Assembly (NCBI RefSeq): GCF_016859285.1
Contig: NC_053414.1
Span: 25,825,530-25,889,529 of the forward strand
Reading direction: 5' to 3'
DNA: 64,000 nt
From: Xiphias gladius
Taxonomy: Eukaryota > Chordata > Actinopteri > Istiophoriformes > Xiphiidae
Part shown: positions 36,609 through 50,235 of the stretch, one piece after another
Numbering within the stretch: position 1 is the stretch's first letter
Layout of the letters: each line of letters begins with the position of its first letter
Notes under the pieces: generated by a model
What the model was told of the DNA's origin: nothing
The model's database searches: none
Seen by the model: only the letters and a program-made list of their open reading frames with translations
Translations under genes and position numbers: made by a program

Positions 36609-38235
36609 GGACAAATACGAACAGCTCGTGCATTTTCCTATCACCTCTTTGTTGTCTATAGCAGACAGACAACTACAACTCACATCGCCACCTTATAAGA
36701 CAGAGAAAAAGTCAGTGATCTGTGTGAGGTGTAGTTAGGATGTGATTTCAACATCAAGTTTCACTGTGTCACCTGTTCCCCTTCCCTTTACTTTCTCCTA
36801 CCTCCCACCTATTCCTCAAATCAAAATAATGGATCACTTAATGAGGGAGGAGACAAAATGAAACTCTTCAGAGCTGGAGTCTGGGACATTTCCCTTGTGG
36901 ACAATTCAAACATCATTCAATTATTCATTATTGTAAACTGCCTTGGTGGCTGGCCAGCGTTTGTTGTGGCATTATGGGAACATTCCTTTGACCAAAGATA
37001 CACATCCTTCCTTTAGCATCTCCCGTTTTGGCAAAGAGTTACATTCTTCCTCCCTCTTAACACATCTGTATCATTTGATCCTCCACATTCTTGTCAACTG
37101 CACACAAGTCCTCTTCACTTCTGAAGCACTTAGATTGTATATTACTGTGACATATAAATTTGCATATATGGAATATATATTTTAAGAAAAAAATGTGGCA
37201 AAAACACAAAAAATAAATTTGTGGGATGCAGAAGTTGTAAACTTAAAAGTGATCATTTTGTTCTTGTTTAGAAACCTTGTACAGTCCCTCTTTGTCTAGA
37301 AAATGCCTCAAAGATGCTCTTTTAACTTAAAGTATGAGCCAGAACTTGTAAAAAAAAAAAGAAAAAAAAAGAAAGGTACACTTTTTTCATACTCAGCTCG
37401 GGTTCCTCGTTCCGGTGATCCAAGCTCTTTGACACTCAAAGCTGTCAAAACTGTCAAGGCCAGTTACTCTCATATCAATCAAGGCTATGCAGTCACACAT
37501 TGCCATTGGCAAAACCTGACAAGCACAAGGCGAGCCTCGTTTGCCAGCCGTTCAAGAAAAATCAATATGTCTTTATTTTCCAGACAAAAATCGTCTGTCT
37601 AATAAATGAAATGGCTCAATAGTCGCAACCAGCAAAGCTGCTCTCTCTTCATACGGTGCCTCTTTATTGTGTTGTCCCTCGTTCCCACATTGGCCAATGT
37701 CTTAAGGATCCCACTCACCTCTGCACTGAGTTGTTTTAGCTAAAGCAGCTGCAGTAGATCATACAGTCTGTACAAGTTTAACTTTCACTTCCTGGTGCCT
37801 GCCTCTGGTCACTATGTATAAATGTAAAGTTGTCTCTCTATCTCTTGTATACTGCTGTCATTATTTTATTATTATTTTATTAATATTGTTATTTTCTATT
37901 ATATTCTGTTATTATTTTGGCTATAATTATGTGTATTTTTCTGTCATCCTGTTGTGTCATTTTGCTCTATGCTCTTCCTGGTTGTGCTGTGTATTTACCC
38001 TTGCTGCCCTTTGCCCCAGTTACCATTTGTACTACGTGTTACTGTATAACCTTTGTTGTGTGCCGAAAGGCTTTCCGAAAATGGAAAAAAAAAATTGAAT
38101 AAGGCTTGTCCAGAAGTGATTATGTATTGCTATACTTCACGTGGATATGCAAAATGGTTATAAAAAAACACTCATTTTTGATTGTGAAAGATTCAAAATG
38201 GGGAAAAAAAATAAAAGGTTGTTGAATTTAAGTAC
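36609..38235 (+). other. 3' UTR of nfil3 copy 2
   Basis: No coding content. A very AU-rich block at 37855-37930 (repeated TTATTATTTT) suggests an unstable message. Canonical AATAAA signals lie at 37212-37217 and 38210-38215, so two transcript ends are possible. Confidence 0.6.
38210..38215 (+). terminator. Distal poly(A) signal of nfil3 copy 2
   Basis: AATAAA followed by GTTGTTGAATTT. The proximal alternative is at 37212-37217. Confidence 0.5.
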
Positions 38236-39849
38236 GTCTCTGTGGAACTTTCTGAATCGCTCCTATAAATTGCTTTCAGAATTGACACACACATGACTCT
38301 GAATCACAGCTCGCAGACAGCACCATCCCAGTCTGCCAGTAGAGCTCAGTGAGAGCCGACACAGCCCGAAAAATTTCACTGGATCAACACGTCATCACTT
38401 CATGCCTACTGGCTACTGGCAGAGATTCTCTGAAATGAAATTAAATCAGAACAATACCCAAACTGTGTGGCACAGCAGTACAGGAGGGAATCTTCCGTCC
38501 AAACGTAACCTCAGCCGGAAAATTCTGTCACATATTTATACTAACAGTCACTAAATACACAACTCCAAAATAAAGTACACCTCATATATACAAACAGGCT
38601 GTCTTCTCACAAGAGTCTATTCAGTGGATAAGATATTAATAAAAACTTTATAAAAACTCTCAAGGACGAGCAGTTAAACCAAATAGAAAAGGATTGAATT
38701 AAGGAAAGAAAGATGACTGTCAAAATGGCTTTCAGTGACTGCAGTGGCACAACTTAAAGAGTTTTTAATCTACAGAAAATACTGAAGTAGGGGTGCATTT
38801 AAGATCATCTTGAAGTTATAATAAACTCAAATAAAAGCAAGAGCAAACTGGCTACTTTTACAGCAACTCAACTGGAATGAAAAAGTCAAGTTGATGTGCT
38901 GCATTCAAAAAAGTAGTTCCCCCTAACCTAAGTTACGGTATTTTCAGTCAGTTTTTGGTGTAGTCCAGAATTGCTCAATGCCACGAACTAACGTATCTTA
39001 GCTGGAGAAATAAGGAGAGAAAAACCACAGAATGTATCAAAGTGCAACATGCAAAAACAAGTTACACAACTGTCTTGGGAGAAAACTGCGTCAGACCTTA
39101 AAGTGTGACAGCCTCCCTCTGACCCTGCCATTAATGGAACAATAGCTGATGGGAACAGAAAGTTGGCATTGACAGAGCATGCCAATGACGAGGGTTACAT
39201 AAGAGCTATTACAGCAAGGAGAACCTCAGACACAGAGGTTTTGCAATTTCAGGGAAGCACCCAAATTTCTTGAGAATCTCAGGACAGCGGCGCTGGACTG
39301 AAAATGTCAGCGAATGAGGAAGAAATAATAAAACCACCTGTGGGCTTCGTGTTGTGCAATTTTGTGACGCAAATTAAATGCATCCACAGCGCTTCTAGTG
39401 TGCAACAACAGAAGCTTATTCTTCGGCTGCTGCAATAGATAGAGGAGAGATGTTGGTGTGTGGAAGCTGCTGACCATGCATAGACCTGCTGCTTTTTTTT
39501 TTTGTCATTAATGTGCAACTATAATGTGTTTTCACTTCTGCAGTCCATGCCACCCACAAGCCCAGCAAAGTGACATTCCTGAGAAAACCTCAGTGCTTTG
39601 TAGTGCACTATCCTTTCCTCCTTTTCTCGCCTATACCTTTCCCCCTTCCCTCCGTCCCCCCTCCGCTCAGTATCTCTTTTTTCTCTCTCTCTCACTCATC
39701 CCCCTTTTTTCCCCCCAACCCATCCATGAGCTGTAAAAGCTGCTTTGTATTGTGCGGAGGATTGTGAAAACGGGCCAGGAGAGTAAAAGTAGGTCAGTGA
39801 GGAGGGATAGGAGAGGATGGAGGAGAGGGAGAGGGAGGGGAGGGGTTGA

Positions 39850-39927
39850 GGAGAGAGAGAGAGAGAGAGAGAGAGAGGGGAGTTATACAGAGTGGAAGGG
39901 GGGGAGAGAGAGAGAGAGAGAGAGAGA
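39850..39927 (+). repeat. (GA)n tracts
   Basis: Two runs of GA, about 39850-39878 and 39904-39927, in a longer purine-only stretch (about 39780-39950). Confidence 0.95.
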
Positions 39928-42046
39928 AGGGGGACGAAGGAGGGAGGGAAGGTTACATCACATGCCTCTACAGTGTAAACTTGAGCAAACTACTCAGAAA
40001 GAAGCTCTCTCTTGTTGCTGCATGAGGGAGCAGGTCAGTGGCGCGTGAACAAACACTCACGCACGCACTAACGCACGCACACACACACACACAAGCACAG
40101 AGTTAGGTTACACCAATGTATCAGCTTGCCGTTGCATCAGGCTGACATTTATAAAGAAAATTACACAGACTGATTGATTCCTCAGAGCTCATACGATTAT
40201 GTATTTGAAAGCTCCATGACATTTTTATATGATTGTAGATCATTATTGATATTATCATTAGTACTATGTTCATGGGTTTCCGTATAGTTTCACTGACCTT
40301 TTGTCAAATATTGAAGCTCATTCTTATGATTTCACTTGACTAACCTAGTGGAATTCGGCTGGGGGTGGGGTCCTCTTTGTGTGCTGAAATGTGTACCTTT
40401 GAGGAAACTTGCCACTCAAATGGTAGACAGTGACTCTTGGTGGCACCAGATGACAGCTTTTGATTGGATAGCAAATTCCAGACATTTTAGTCTTACCTAA
40501 TTTGGACTTTTCTCAATGATTGCCCACAAACACCATTCAAATCCACCTCACTTTCAGGTGTGTGCACAGCAGTGGAGGTATGACCCAGGATGGTAACTTT
40601 TCCTGCAATATGAAGAAGTTGATGAAAGCCGGTAGGTCATGGTGAGGAGAGTGTGTTCGTGTGTGTGTGTGTGTGGGGGGGGGGTGTTGGCCCTGCGCTG
40701 CCTGCGGTGATCAACAGCCCTGGCTGGTTATGTAACTGGGATGCTGCAGTATGTAGGTCAGCAGCACAGGGAGAGCCAGGAATGGGGTAAGGAGGGTGGA
40801 GCCGAGGAGTGTGCGTGTTGGTATATATCGGTGTGTGCTGACACCCCTGATTTTCAGATGTGAGTCACTTTCGCTGGTCATCCTCACACAAGAGGATGTG
40901 CAGTTTATATCATGTCAAATACCATCACTCACGGCAGAAAAGTCTGCTGAAAGAGGCGAAATTCACAGGCTGAGAGGAGGAAATCATCCGAAGCTCCACG
41001 CTGCAGAAACTCATTGTGCAATGGAGCCAAACTGACCCAGCTTTCAAGACTAGCTTAGTGTGTTTATTAGTAAGTAGTGTGTTTGTTTTTCACAATCCAG
41101 TCCTCATAAACTGTAAATCATAATTTTCTGCAAGCTGTCTCTCCAGTGATGATACCAATTAAACTGACATTATTAGCTTGTTAGCACCAAAAAGTGTGGA
41201 TTTGATTATGATCAGTCAGGACAGAAACCTGTTGTGCTGGGAAAATTGGAACGAGCAACCCTAACAATTCTAATCAAGATGAAAGTAATTTGATATCATC
41301 CCAATATTATACACAGAGGGGACACTGAGAAGTTCTTTAATTAAAGAATAAATCAGTCAGGAACGCAGTTAATCAATTATTAAACACTTTGCAGCACGAC
41401 TGGACGAGGCACTGATCAAGAGTCTCAAGTTCCCTCAGTGAGGTTTATTAGAGCTATTAATAAACTTCAGGCACATCTTTTGAATTTCATCCTTTATGAA
41501 AGATTTCCTGTGATGATCATTATAATAATTTGCATAAATATGTGGTGTTGTGAATCAGAGTCTTTCCTGACTGAATTTGCAATTTCAAGACTGCAAGTTC
41601 AGTACCATAATATTTTTGCACTACACGTTTAATTTAGGTGAGTATTTCTATATGTCAAGAAGTTTGGTAACACTTGGCCACTTGATATTTTCACAAAGAA
41701 AAAACAAGTCAAGTAAAAACAGGCTAACCGGCAATTGGTGAATCAGTACAAATAACAAAGCTATATATTTTATTTCCAGCACAAGAAATGGGTCTCATAT
41801 TTAGTACACGCCTGCAGGAAGCCTGAGAGAGAAAACAGAGCGAGGGAGAAAAATGACTCTTCTGTTGAACATGCTTGGTTGGCTGTGGTTCAGGAGGGAG
41901 TTATGTTGCCTGCCATGACCCATTCAATCCCTGCTGCCTCTGCCCCACACAGCCCTGTTAAATAGGTCAGAGAATGCATGTGTGTGAGTGTTACACATGT
42001 GTGCACAACTATGATTTGAGGACGGCCAAGTTCAGGGGCACACCAC

Positions 42047-42048
<2 letters not shown>

Positions 42049-42092
<44 letters not shown>
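42049..42092 (+). repeat. (CA)n microsatellite
   Basis: About 22 CA units. Confidence 0.97.
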
Positions 42093-42094
<2 letters not shown>

Positions 42095-42175
42095 ACTGAT
42101 ACATTTACATCACAACATAAAAATAGGACACAAGAAAGTTGTGCACTTTGGAAATGAAAGTAGGCCACTAGGAAT

Positions 42176-42179
<4 letters not shown>

Positions 42180-42207
<28 letters not shown>
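42180..42207 (+). repeat. (GT)n microsatellite
   Basis: About 14 GT units, running into GA. Confidence 0.95.
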
Positions 42208-42215
<8 letters not shown>

Positions 42216-42309
42216 TGAATCAGCTCCATGTTATGCAATGCTAAACCACCCCTGGGTCCCATTACCATATCTTGTGCCCTTGTCCTACAGGAAGTAGCCT
42301 GTTGGCATC

Positions 42310-42314
42310 TGTGT

Positions 42315-42394
<80 letters not shown>
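42310..42394 (+). repeat. (TG)n microsatellite
   Basis: About 42 TG units with one TC interruption near the start. Confidence 0.97.
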
Positions 42395-42396
<2 letters not shown>

Positions 42397-42821
42397 GTGC
42401 GTGTGAGTGTGTGTATGTTTGTCCAAAAGGAGGGCAAGGACAGTGATATCCTTCTGCCTTCTGACTCTAGCAATCCATCATCTGCCTGCTGAATTGGTCA
42501 GCCTGCTGGACCTTCACTTGTTTTCAAACTGTTCCCCCACAGCAGCTTTGTGAAAAAAAATTCTTGGAACTGGTTTTTGGTTTTGTAAACATGGCATCTG
42601 TACAGGATGCCATTTTGAGGAACATACAGTATTGCACAAATTACCTCAGTCCACTTTTGGTCAGGATCAGATCAGACACATTCACGTTTGGTACATGTGA
42701 ACATATTCCCTTTCAAGTTCTTTTTAGGGACTAAGTATTGAAAATCTAACTGAAAAGTTAGATTTTAACAATTTAAAATGAAGTAAATAGCACTCTCATG
42801 TCAACATGGAAACATGCAGAT

Positions 42822-43258
42822 ACAGCCAGCAGCTGGTTAGTTTTGGCTTAGCACAAAGCTGAACACAAAGGTGGTTTTCCTGCCAACCTCAACATAACAA
42901 GACTCCAGGTAGTCACTGTAGCGTTATTTTTCTCCTACCCAAGGTGGGCGAACACCTGCCCCTACCCTGTCTCTGATTGGCTAGTACTCCATTGCCTTCG
43001 TTGGCTGGGTTGGTTAGGTTTGGGAATGAATGGCGATGATCCGTCAGGGTTAGGGTAGGAATATCAGGCTATGCCAGTCAGAGGCAGGGAAAGGGCAGGT
43101 CTTTGGCTACCACTGGTGGGAAAAAAAAATACCGCGTCACAGAGCCAGGCTAGCTGCTTCCCCCTGTTTCCAGTCAGCTAGAGGGCTGCTTGTTCCAACT
43201 ACAGATTTACGTACATATGCTGTATGAGATCCCAAAATGTCGAACTATTCCTTTAAAA
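42822..43258 (+). repeat. Dispersed repeat, copy 1 (CAGCCAGCAGCTGGTTA type)
   Basis: Starts with ACAGCCAGCAGCTGGTTA and shares this, GGCTTAGCA, ACAGAGCCAGGC, CCCC-GTTTCCAGT and an end with ATTC-TTTAAAAAC with 58886-59218. It contains extra unrelated sequence in the middle. It is non-coding and resembles a widespread teleost repeat. Confidence 0.65.
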
Positions 43259-44054
43259 ACTATCTACTGTAACTAACAAATCTTTTGTTTTTAAATCGTT
43301 GTTCATCTATGCACCACATTATTTATAGAAATCAGCAGGGAAGTCAGTATACTTCATAAAAACAGTGTGTGTGCTTAAGTTATTGTATAGTCGCTGTCCT
43401 ATTTTAAATTCAGCAGGGCTTTACAGTTGGTTTCACATTACCTACAAAGGACAAGCCTCATGCTCTCTAACGCAGTGACGAATCACGATTCCGTCCAGAC
43501 ACACAAGTTTCCCACGTAGCTGTTGGAGAGCTCTGACTCAGGCGCTCTGTAAGCCTCTGCCTGGCTTTCAAGACAAAAAGATTCATATTTTTGAGCTGCA
43601 TGTGTGCAGTGCAAATAATTTACTGACATCAGGGGAACACTGATGGCCCTTGAGGGCATGAGCTCAAATGCACAGTTTTAAATCCAAGCTGCCAAATTGT
43701 CCCATAAATATTTAAACTGGAACATCAGTGGAGATCGATAAAGTTAATTAAACACAGAGAGGAAGGAGGCTACCTGCCTTTATAACAAACTCCATTGACA
43801 CTTTACAGGAAGGCAATAATGGTTTATATGTTGTTCCCAATAAAGGCTTGTTCATTATTAATAAAGCTTTTATAAACGGTGTACTGATTAGCAATAAGCC
43901 AAGTGTCATTATGAGAATGGGAACGCTCCCTTTAACACCCTGAATGCGACCATGACCTCCTCCTTGTATCCTAAACTGTGTCAAGTTATTGCAAAAAAAA
44001 CCCCAAAAAACTAAATGATGAATAAAACATACATTTGGCATGTGTCTCTTAGAG

Positions 44055-44625
44055 GATAGGTTCAGATTTTTTTCAAGTCCATCACGGTATAATCCTCACA
44101 TTCCCATATGTGCACTGAAAGAACTTTTGGGTCTCTGTAATCATTCCTCCTGTTCACACTTCCCGTGAAGAGATCTCTTCCTGGCATGACTCAAATGTAA
44201 AAGATTGGGGGGGGGGCACAGTCCTTGTTCTAGTTAAGCTAATATGAGACTTGAGTAGTTTGGCTTTGCCAAATCAAGAGGGTATCTTCCAAACTTATGG
44301 TCTTTTCGTACTAAGTTTTCCTCCTGTGTTACTATCCCTTGCACTCCACTGGTCTGCTCAGTCAGGAAACTCTATTGGGAAACACAAAGAGTGAATTTAG
44401 CACTAAAAAGCCTGTTAATTTGCAACATACCAACTTGATTTGGCTATCGCAAAGTGCCGAATAAGCCTCATGTAATCCTACGGTGGAGTCATACTAGGAG
44501 GTGATCTCTATTCAGCCAGTATGGACAGGAGAGACAATTACAGCATCTTATAAATCTTTCAGCGTACATGTGGGCATGTGAGCATTACATTAGGACAGAA
44601 AAAAATCGGAACCTTATCCTTTAAC
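44055..44625. mobile_element. Complete foldback (long inverted repeat) MITE, TTAA type
   Basis: The left end AGGATAGGTTC-AGATTTTTTTC is inverted at the right end (GAAAAAAATCGGAACCTTATCCT). The inverted similarity continues inward for about 250 bp per side: left CTCACATTCCCATATGTGCA against the complement of the right TGTGGGCATGTGAG, and left TCCTGTTCACACTTCC-GAAGAGAT against the complement of the right ATCTCTATTC-CCAGTATGGACAGGA. Flanks are TTAG on the left and TTAA on the right, fitting a piggyBac-type TTAA target. No ORF of a transposase is present. Confidence 0.7.
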
Positions 44626-44932
44626 CTACATATCTCAAGTTGATGTTTTACTATGGATACAGTACACACAGCTGATACTGTGCTGTTCTCATCAGGAATA
44701 ATGCGCAGTCTGCATTTTCCACATAAGCCAACATTGTTGGAGCTCCAGCGGCCTGACAGATAAAAACAACATGTTAGAGCTTCGGTGAGTGAGGTAACCT
44801 GCAGTGCTTCGTGGTGGTTATTAAGTGGATTAACCCCTTTAGATTAGTCTCAGCCATTCCTCCCATCTGTCTACCGTCACACCACAAACCTGCTACTGTA
44901 CAACCATCGCAGGCGAGTAACACACATCCGAG

Positions 44933-44975
44933 AAAAACAAAAGATGCATTCATTTCTAATGCATCTTTTGTTTTT
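44933..44975. repeat. Perfect 18-bp inverted repeat with 7-base loop
   Basis: The left arm AAAAACAAAAGATGCATT (44933-44950) pairs without mismatch with AATGCATCTTTTGTTTTT (44958-44975) across loop CATTTCT. It is not part of a repeat family I recognise. It could form a DNA cruciform or an RNA hairpin; the stem is shorter than usual for a pre-miRNA. Confidence 0.6.
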
Positions 44976-47900
44976 TTGTAAAGATGAGCATGTGAGCGAA
45001 TCTCCTCCCGCTGACTTAAGGCTCTGTATATCTGTGCGTAAGAGGACAGGCACACAGCATGCACACATACACTGCAAAAATGCTTTTTCACGTCACATGC
45101 TTACATTTTACTGCGGACACCCTCACACTGTGGCCTCAGCCTCACATGGAAGAGGACACGCACACACTAATCTGTGATTAGTCGTCGGTTATTATTCTCA
45201 CTAGGGTGAACAGGAGACATGCAACTCTTGTACAGTACTGACACAACAAGGTGGAATTAGCGAGGCATGACTTTGAACATAGCTGTCTGTATGGAGGGAC
45301 TTAGACTAAATGTATAAGTGTGTCACCCTGTGACGCGGTGGAAGGTACAACTCAAGGTGCATAAATGTCTTTTCACTGGGTTTTTGTGAAATTTGATTGA
45401 GTTTATTCTGAAGAAGGCGAAAAAGAAAAAAATGAAAAGAAAATGCAAAACACACATAAGCCTTTCTACAGAAAAGTGGGGCAAGATATGGGACAAGAGT
45501 GTAGATATTCTTCATGATTAATCCTGATATGAGACGTGCAGTTACTCATAATTACCACACCAAGGAAGTTATGTTTTCTGTACCATTTTCCTGCTTGTCT
45601 GCTAGAAAGAAGAAATCTTAAAAAAAAAAAAAAAAACACCAAAAACTCCTGAACAAATTTCATTTAAAAATTTTAAGAAGGAAAACAGATTCGCTTTTGG
45701 CACAGATAGTGCCACCAGTGGCTATTAATAAAGCCCATAACTCATGCGAAGTATCAAAGCAAAATAGTTTATTTTCCACTGGATTTCTTGGTCCTAAACG
45801 TCTCTCCATATAGGCCACTTAGTGTATCTGTATCTGCTGAATTCAAAAAAAAATATTTAAGTTGACAGTGCTGTTGAATGCATATGCAGATGACAGTGTG
45901 CAGTCTTCTACTCCAAAGGGACCCTGCTGAGTTTGACAGCATTGCATTAATCAGTGGTTCTAGGAAAACACTATGACTCGAAATCGCTGTAGCCCAGTGG
46001 TCATGAGCTTGACTTGAAATTTAGCACAGTTCATCCTTGCACAAAGCCCTAATCTTCCAGACATCATTTAGGTCATTTCTCCAAAAGAACTCTTTTGATG
46101 CAAATCTGCACCCAAATGCAGAAGCAAAACTCCTACACACTGTCTGCTGTTAAAATGATAATAATTTAAAAAAAAAGATAATGCAGCATTGATAGATGGA
46201 CATGATGATCGGTATGTTTTGTCTTTTATAACCCAACTGAACATCTTTTAAATTTTGATCCCAAACAAAATATTTTTTCTTGCATCAAAGTCTGGGCTAC
46301 AACTAAACCAAACTCCCAATGATTTTATTTTTTGCTTCGAGCCTCATTTCTGCCATTAAAAAAAGCACAAGCACACCACGAAACACAAATGTAAAAGTAA
46401 TTTCAGCAGCTCAGAGTGTATCTTCTGTGAGTCCGCCTGGGGTGAACTGCGAGACTCATTTATATTCAGCTCTCACATGATACCATTCCCCAAATGTTAG
46501 TCAGTCAGTTGATTGAACAGTTTGCGCAGAGTAAGTTCATGTCAGGAAAGAGGCTTCATCTGGCCCAGAGCACACTGGAAGTCATTAAGACTCAATTAGC
46601 CACAAGGCCCCGGGGGCAGAGAAGGACAACAAGAAACCACAACCACAAGTGCGGAAAAAGAGACTGCTCTGCCGTCACACACGGATGCCTTAATGTAATA
46701 TAAGTAGTCAGCTGAGGGTGTGGGGAGCATGGCAGTGACAGTGTTACTGTGACATTGGGTGGTGACACCTGTGCAAACTATATAGCTAATGACACACGCA
46801 TGAAAGAGAGGGGTTTTTTTTAATCATTTGAAGGGGAAATACTAATGAAGACAAATCATAATGCAATACCACATAATGTACACACAGGTTGACAGAGGCT
46901 AGATAAGTGGTAGTACTCTTAGGGCAGACAAAGGGGAGGGAGATCAGAGGAAAGAACTCAAAAGTGTGGTTTCATAAGAGGCAGGGAAGAAGAAATAAAA
47001 GAGAAAGTACAAGAGAAGAGAGAAAGAACCAGCTATACACTTATACAAAGACTATTTGGGCTGAGCTCTTAGAGGTGTAACTGCACTCTTAGTGACAGTG
47101 AAGGTGTTTAAGTAGAGAAAAGTGTTTTCAAAATATGGAAATTAGAGCTCAGAAAACATGCAGCAGAACCGGCCAGACAGGTCACAATTTCTGTCGCTGA
47201 CCTCCCACATTGTTTAAGGCTTCATCAAGGTGCAGAGGCAGGAGAGCCGCCTTGCTGATCCGACTCTCCTCTCCTCTTATTTTAGCTGCATTTCTGCTGG
47301 TCCTCGGTCATGATGAGTGTACGTGTTTTATTCTCATCTCAATATTATTTCTCCGGCTGCCGCAACAACATTGGGTCCCCAAAGAGATTTCGTCTGGACT
47401 TGCTTTGTGTCGGCCAAAATATAGGTCACTGCTGAAAAAGACGAAGTTTGACTGGAGGATAAACCAGTTGTTTTTCTTTGAGCTGAACCAGGATGAACGG
47501 AGCAGGACAAAATTCTCAAAGTGGCTGTGTCTGGCTCCACCTTGTGGTCAAACTACAACCATTGTGTTTATCCAGATAGTTGCTGTATATCACAACTGAA
47601 ACTATCACACCCTTGCTGGCCTGCAAAGCTTGAGCTCAGATCAATTTTCTAAACAATTATTATAAACTGAAGCTTAAATTTGATATTTAACACAATGGTG
47701 GACCTTATGTTGGTACCAGCATGTACCCATCACATTGGTGGAAATGGGCTTCCATGGGTTTCTATGTGAAGGACTTGGGACACATTTTCCAGCAAAAATC
47801 AACGCAATGAGAATGGATTAGTTCAACGTCACTAGTCTATATTGTGCTAGCTGGCAGGCTGATAACGATGCTACGCTTTATAAATCCTATTTCAAATAAA

Positions 47901-48779
47901 CTTAATGCTAGTCAAATTATAGTCTCACATAGCCAGACCTATCTCGTCACTTCATTTTAGAGTCACATGTGGTCTACAGTCTGAAATATAGTTTATAGCC
48001 AAACTATATTAACATTGTAACTTTGGTTTTTATCGACATGACGCCGGTCATTCATGTCCAGTCTTGTGTATGTCCCGTCACTGGTTTGGCTGATGCCCAG
48101 GATGCTCGCCGGCACCTACCGACGAAGTGCGAACACACGGTCTAGCGCGAGCAACGGGGTACTGACTGCAGTTCACTTGACGGCCACCAGGGTCATTTAT
48201 AACAAGGGTTTTCTAAATGATACACATAGAACCGTTAAGCAATACAATACATTAAAAAAAAAAAAAAATTACAACTCGTGCACAATGGTAAATTGTAATC
48301 TGGCTTTATTAGGGGACATTTAATACTAATTATAAACAAAGTGCTCAGATTAAGATTTAAAATAAAGAATGTCAAAATAAAATGAGAACAAAGACATATA
48401 GGCTTAAATTATAATGTGCATAATTTTGACAACATCACTTACGTTTCAAACACAATAAAAAGAGAATTGACAAGAGGGTCTACTAAGAGAGTCAGAAGTA
48501 AGACAGAGAGCAGAAGTCACACCGTAGACTCCTTCATACTTTGCAGCTGCAAGACCTCAAGACCAACCTGTAACCTCACTTTTAACAAGCCTCAGTAGCT
48601 TTAAAACTGGATTCAGTGATGCAAAATTTGGCGCAAAACTAGGCAGAGTCTCCACCAGTGTGTGTGTGGGGTTTAAATTGTTTTTTTCTTTTGTTTTTTT
48701 TTTCTTAAATCGTTCAAAACAGGGAGGTGAATCACTGTGTGCATCTTCCAATGACTGGAAAGCAACGAATTTTAATCAT

Positions 48780-50235
48780 ATTTATTTAACGACCACACCA
48801 ATACTCAGTATTAGTACTTGCAGAAAGCTGCCCTGTAGTTTTGGGGAGTATTTCACATCACTGAGGTGATCATTCATGTCACATAAACTCACATACTGAG
48901 ACTCTTCATTTTCACATGCAGGAATCCTTCAGGTAAATCTCCATCACAACACTGTACACAGGCAGGTGGAGTCAGCTATATTCCACTCCTGGCAAAAGGC
49001 CTGTTCTTGTACTTTCCTTCTGAGTTAAATTGCTCTGGATTACAAACTAAAGTGATCAGTAGTCTCGCCTGAATCCCAGCCTTCACCATCAGTACCATAC
49101 AGCGGAGATACCTCCCATGTCAACATTTCAGCTCTTCTTTGAACCATCTGAGATAAACACCACAGCCCAGGCAAGACCACTGAATATAAACATTTATAAC
49201 ATGCCAATTCTGCTCACATACAAAGTCTCCTTCATTAAATAACTGCAGACAGTGAAAATCTGCTTTCTTCATTCAAACTAATACAATCTTCAGTTGATCT
49301 TATCGAGATACCAAAGCAAACAAACAAACAAAACAAACATTTTTATCATACCACTTTTGCTCTAAAAGCTGAATACTGGAGTGCATTAAATACTTTAAGT
49401 TGATAAAATTACATTAAAAACATTTAAATTCTCAACTAAAAGACGACTGAATACTTATTACTTACTATCTCTGGACAAATAAAATCTCCATCGTCACTGT
49501 TCTTCACTTTTGACCCAGATCATTTTGATACTCATCAACTAACAGTGAGCATCCCATACTTAGTGATTCTGACTAGCTTTTCTTCATTGTGTTGAGTGTA
49601 GTTGGGAAACTCAGCAGTTCCTGTTCCTCATTCAGCCAAACAAGCTGAAGGAACAGTCCCACGTCTGCTGTACGAGTCCGAGGCAGGAAACTTCATAGCG
49701 GTCTGTAGGCCTGACTCTGCAGCCGCACGGCCACATTTATCATCATGTTCCACTGGAAAGTCATGATAGAGGACTGTTTGTCAGACCAGCTGCTCCTGAT
49801 GTTTGTAATTAGCTGCAGTGAAAGCTGACGTGTTCTACCAGTGGTGGATCGGGAAAAGTGGTCCTGGGTAAATGTGGTTCATTTATCCGAAAATGGTGGT
49901 GATAAGATGACAGAGTTCTTCTTGGTGTCTCTCTTCTGTATACTTGGACATTTTCCTAAAATTCAGACTATTTCGTGGTATAACACATTTCAATGTTGCC
50001 CCCAGTAAAGACGACTTCCTGCTGAGAACTCCTTCACGTTACATTTTCAGTCGAAGCTCTCGGGTTTCCTGGGATTCTCAATGATGGAGCGGCTCATACC
50101 TGCTGCATAGTGACAACCTCACGATGATGAGTGGGCACTAACAGCCACAGGTGGGTTGTTGGGTTCTTGTTGCAGATGAGCAGCTCCTCCGTCTTCTGGT
50201 TGTACTCCCAAACTTCAGTAAAGGACAGGTGCTTA
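48780..50235 (-). other. Probable 3' UTR of rgl3
   Basis: Continues downstream of the rgl3 stop codon on the minus strand with no further exon recognised. The nearest minus-strand AATAAA signals I noticed are at about 48781-48786 and 48304-48309 (plus-strand TTTATT). The end is therefore uncertain and the UTR could be 1.45 kb or longer. Confidence 0.4.

Larger units (their letters stand above)
38240..48780. other. Gene-free, repeat-rich region between nfil3 and rgl3
   Basis: No exon of a known family recognised on either strand. It holds (GA)n at 39850-39927, a CA tract at 40075-40092, four microsatellites at 40.6-42.4 kb, two dispersed repeats (42822-43258, 44055-44625) and a perfect hairpin at 44933. 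A D-box match GTTATGTAAC lies at 40727-40736. The ORF at 47210-47599 is isolated and shows no recognisable family. Confidence 0.55.

Noticed and set aside
44774..45091. 105-codon minus-strand ORF
   Set aside because: It spans the perfect hairpin and has no family features.
47210..47599. 129-codon plus-strand ORF with a hydrophobic stretch
   Set aside because: No family resemblance, no splice or promoter context, and it lies in a repeat-rich region.
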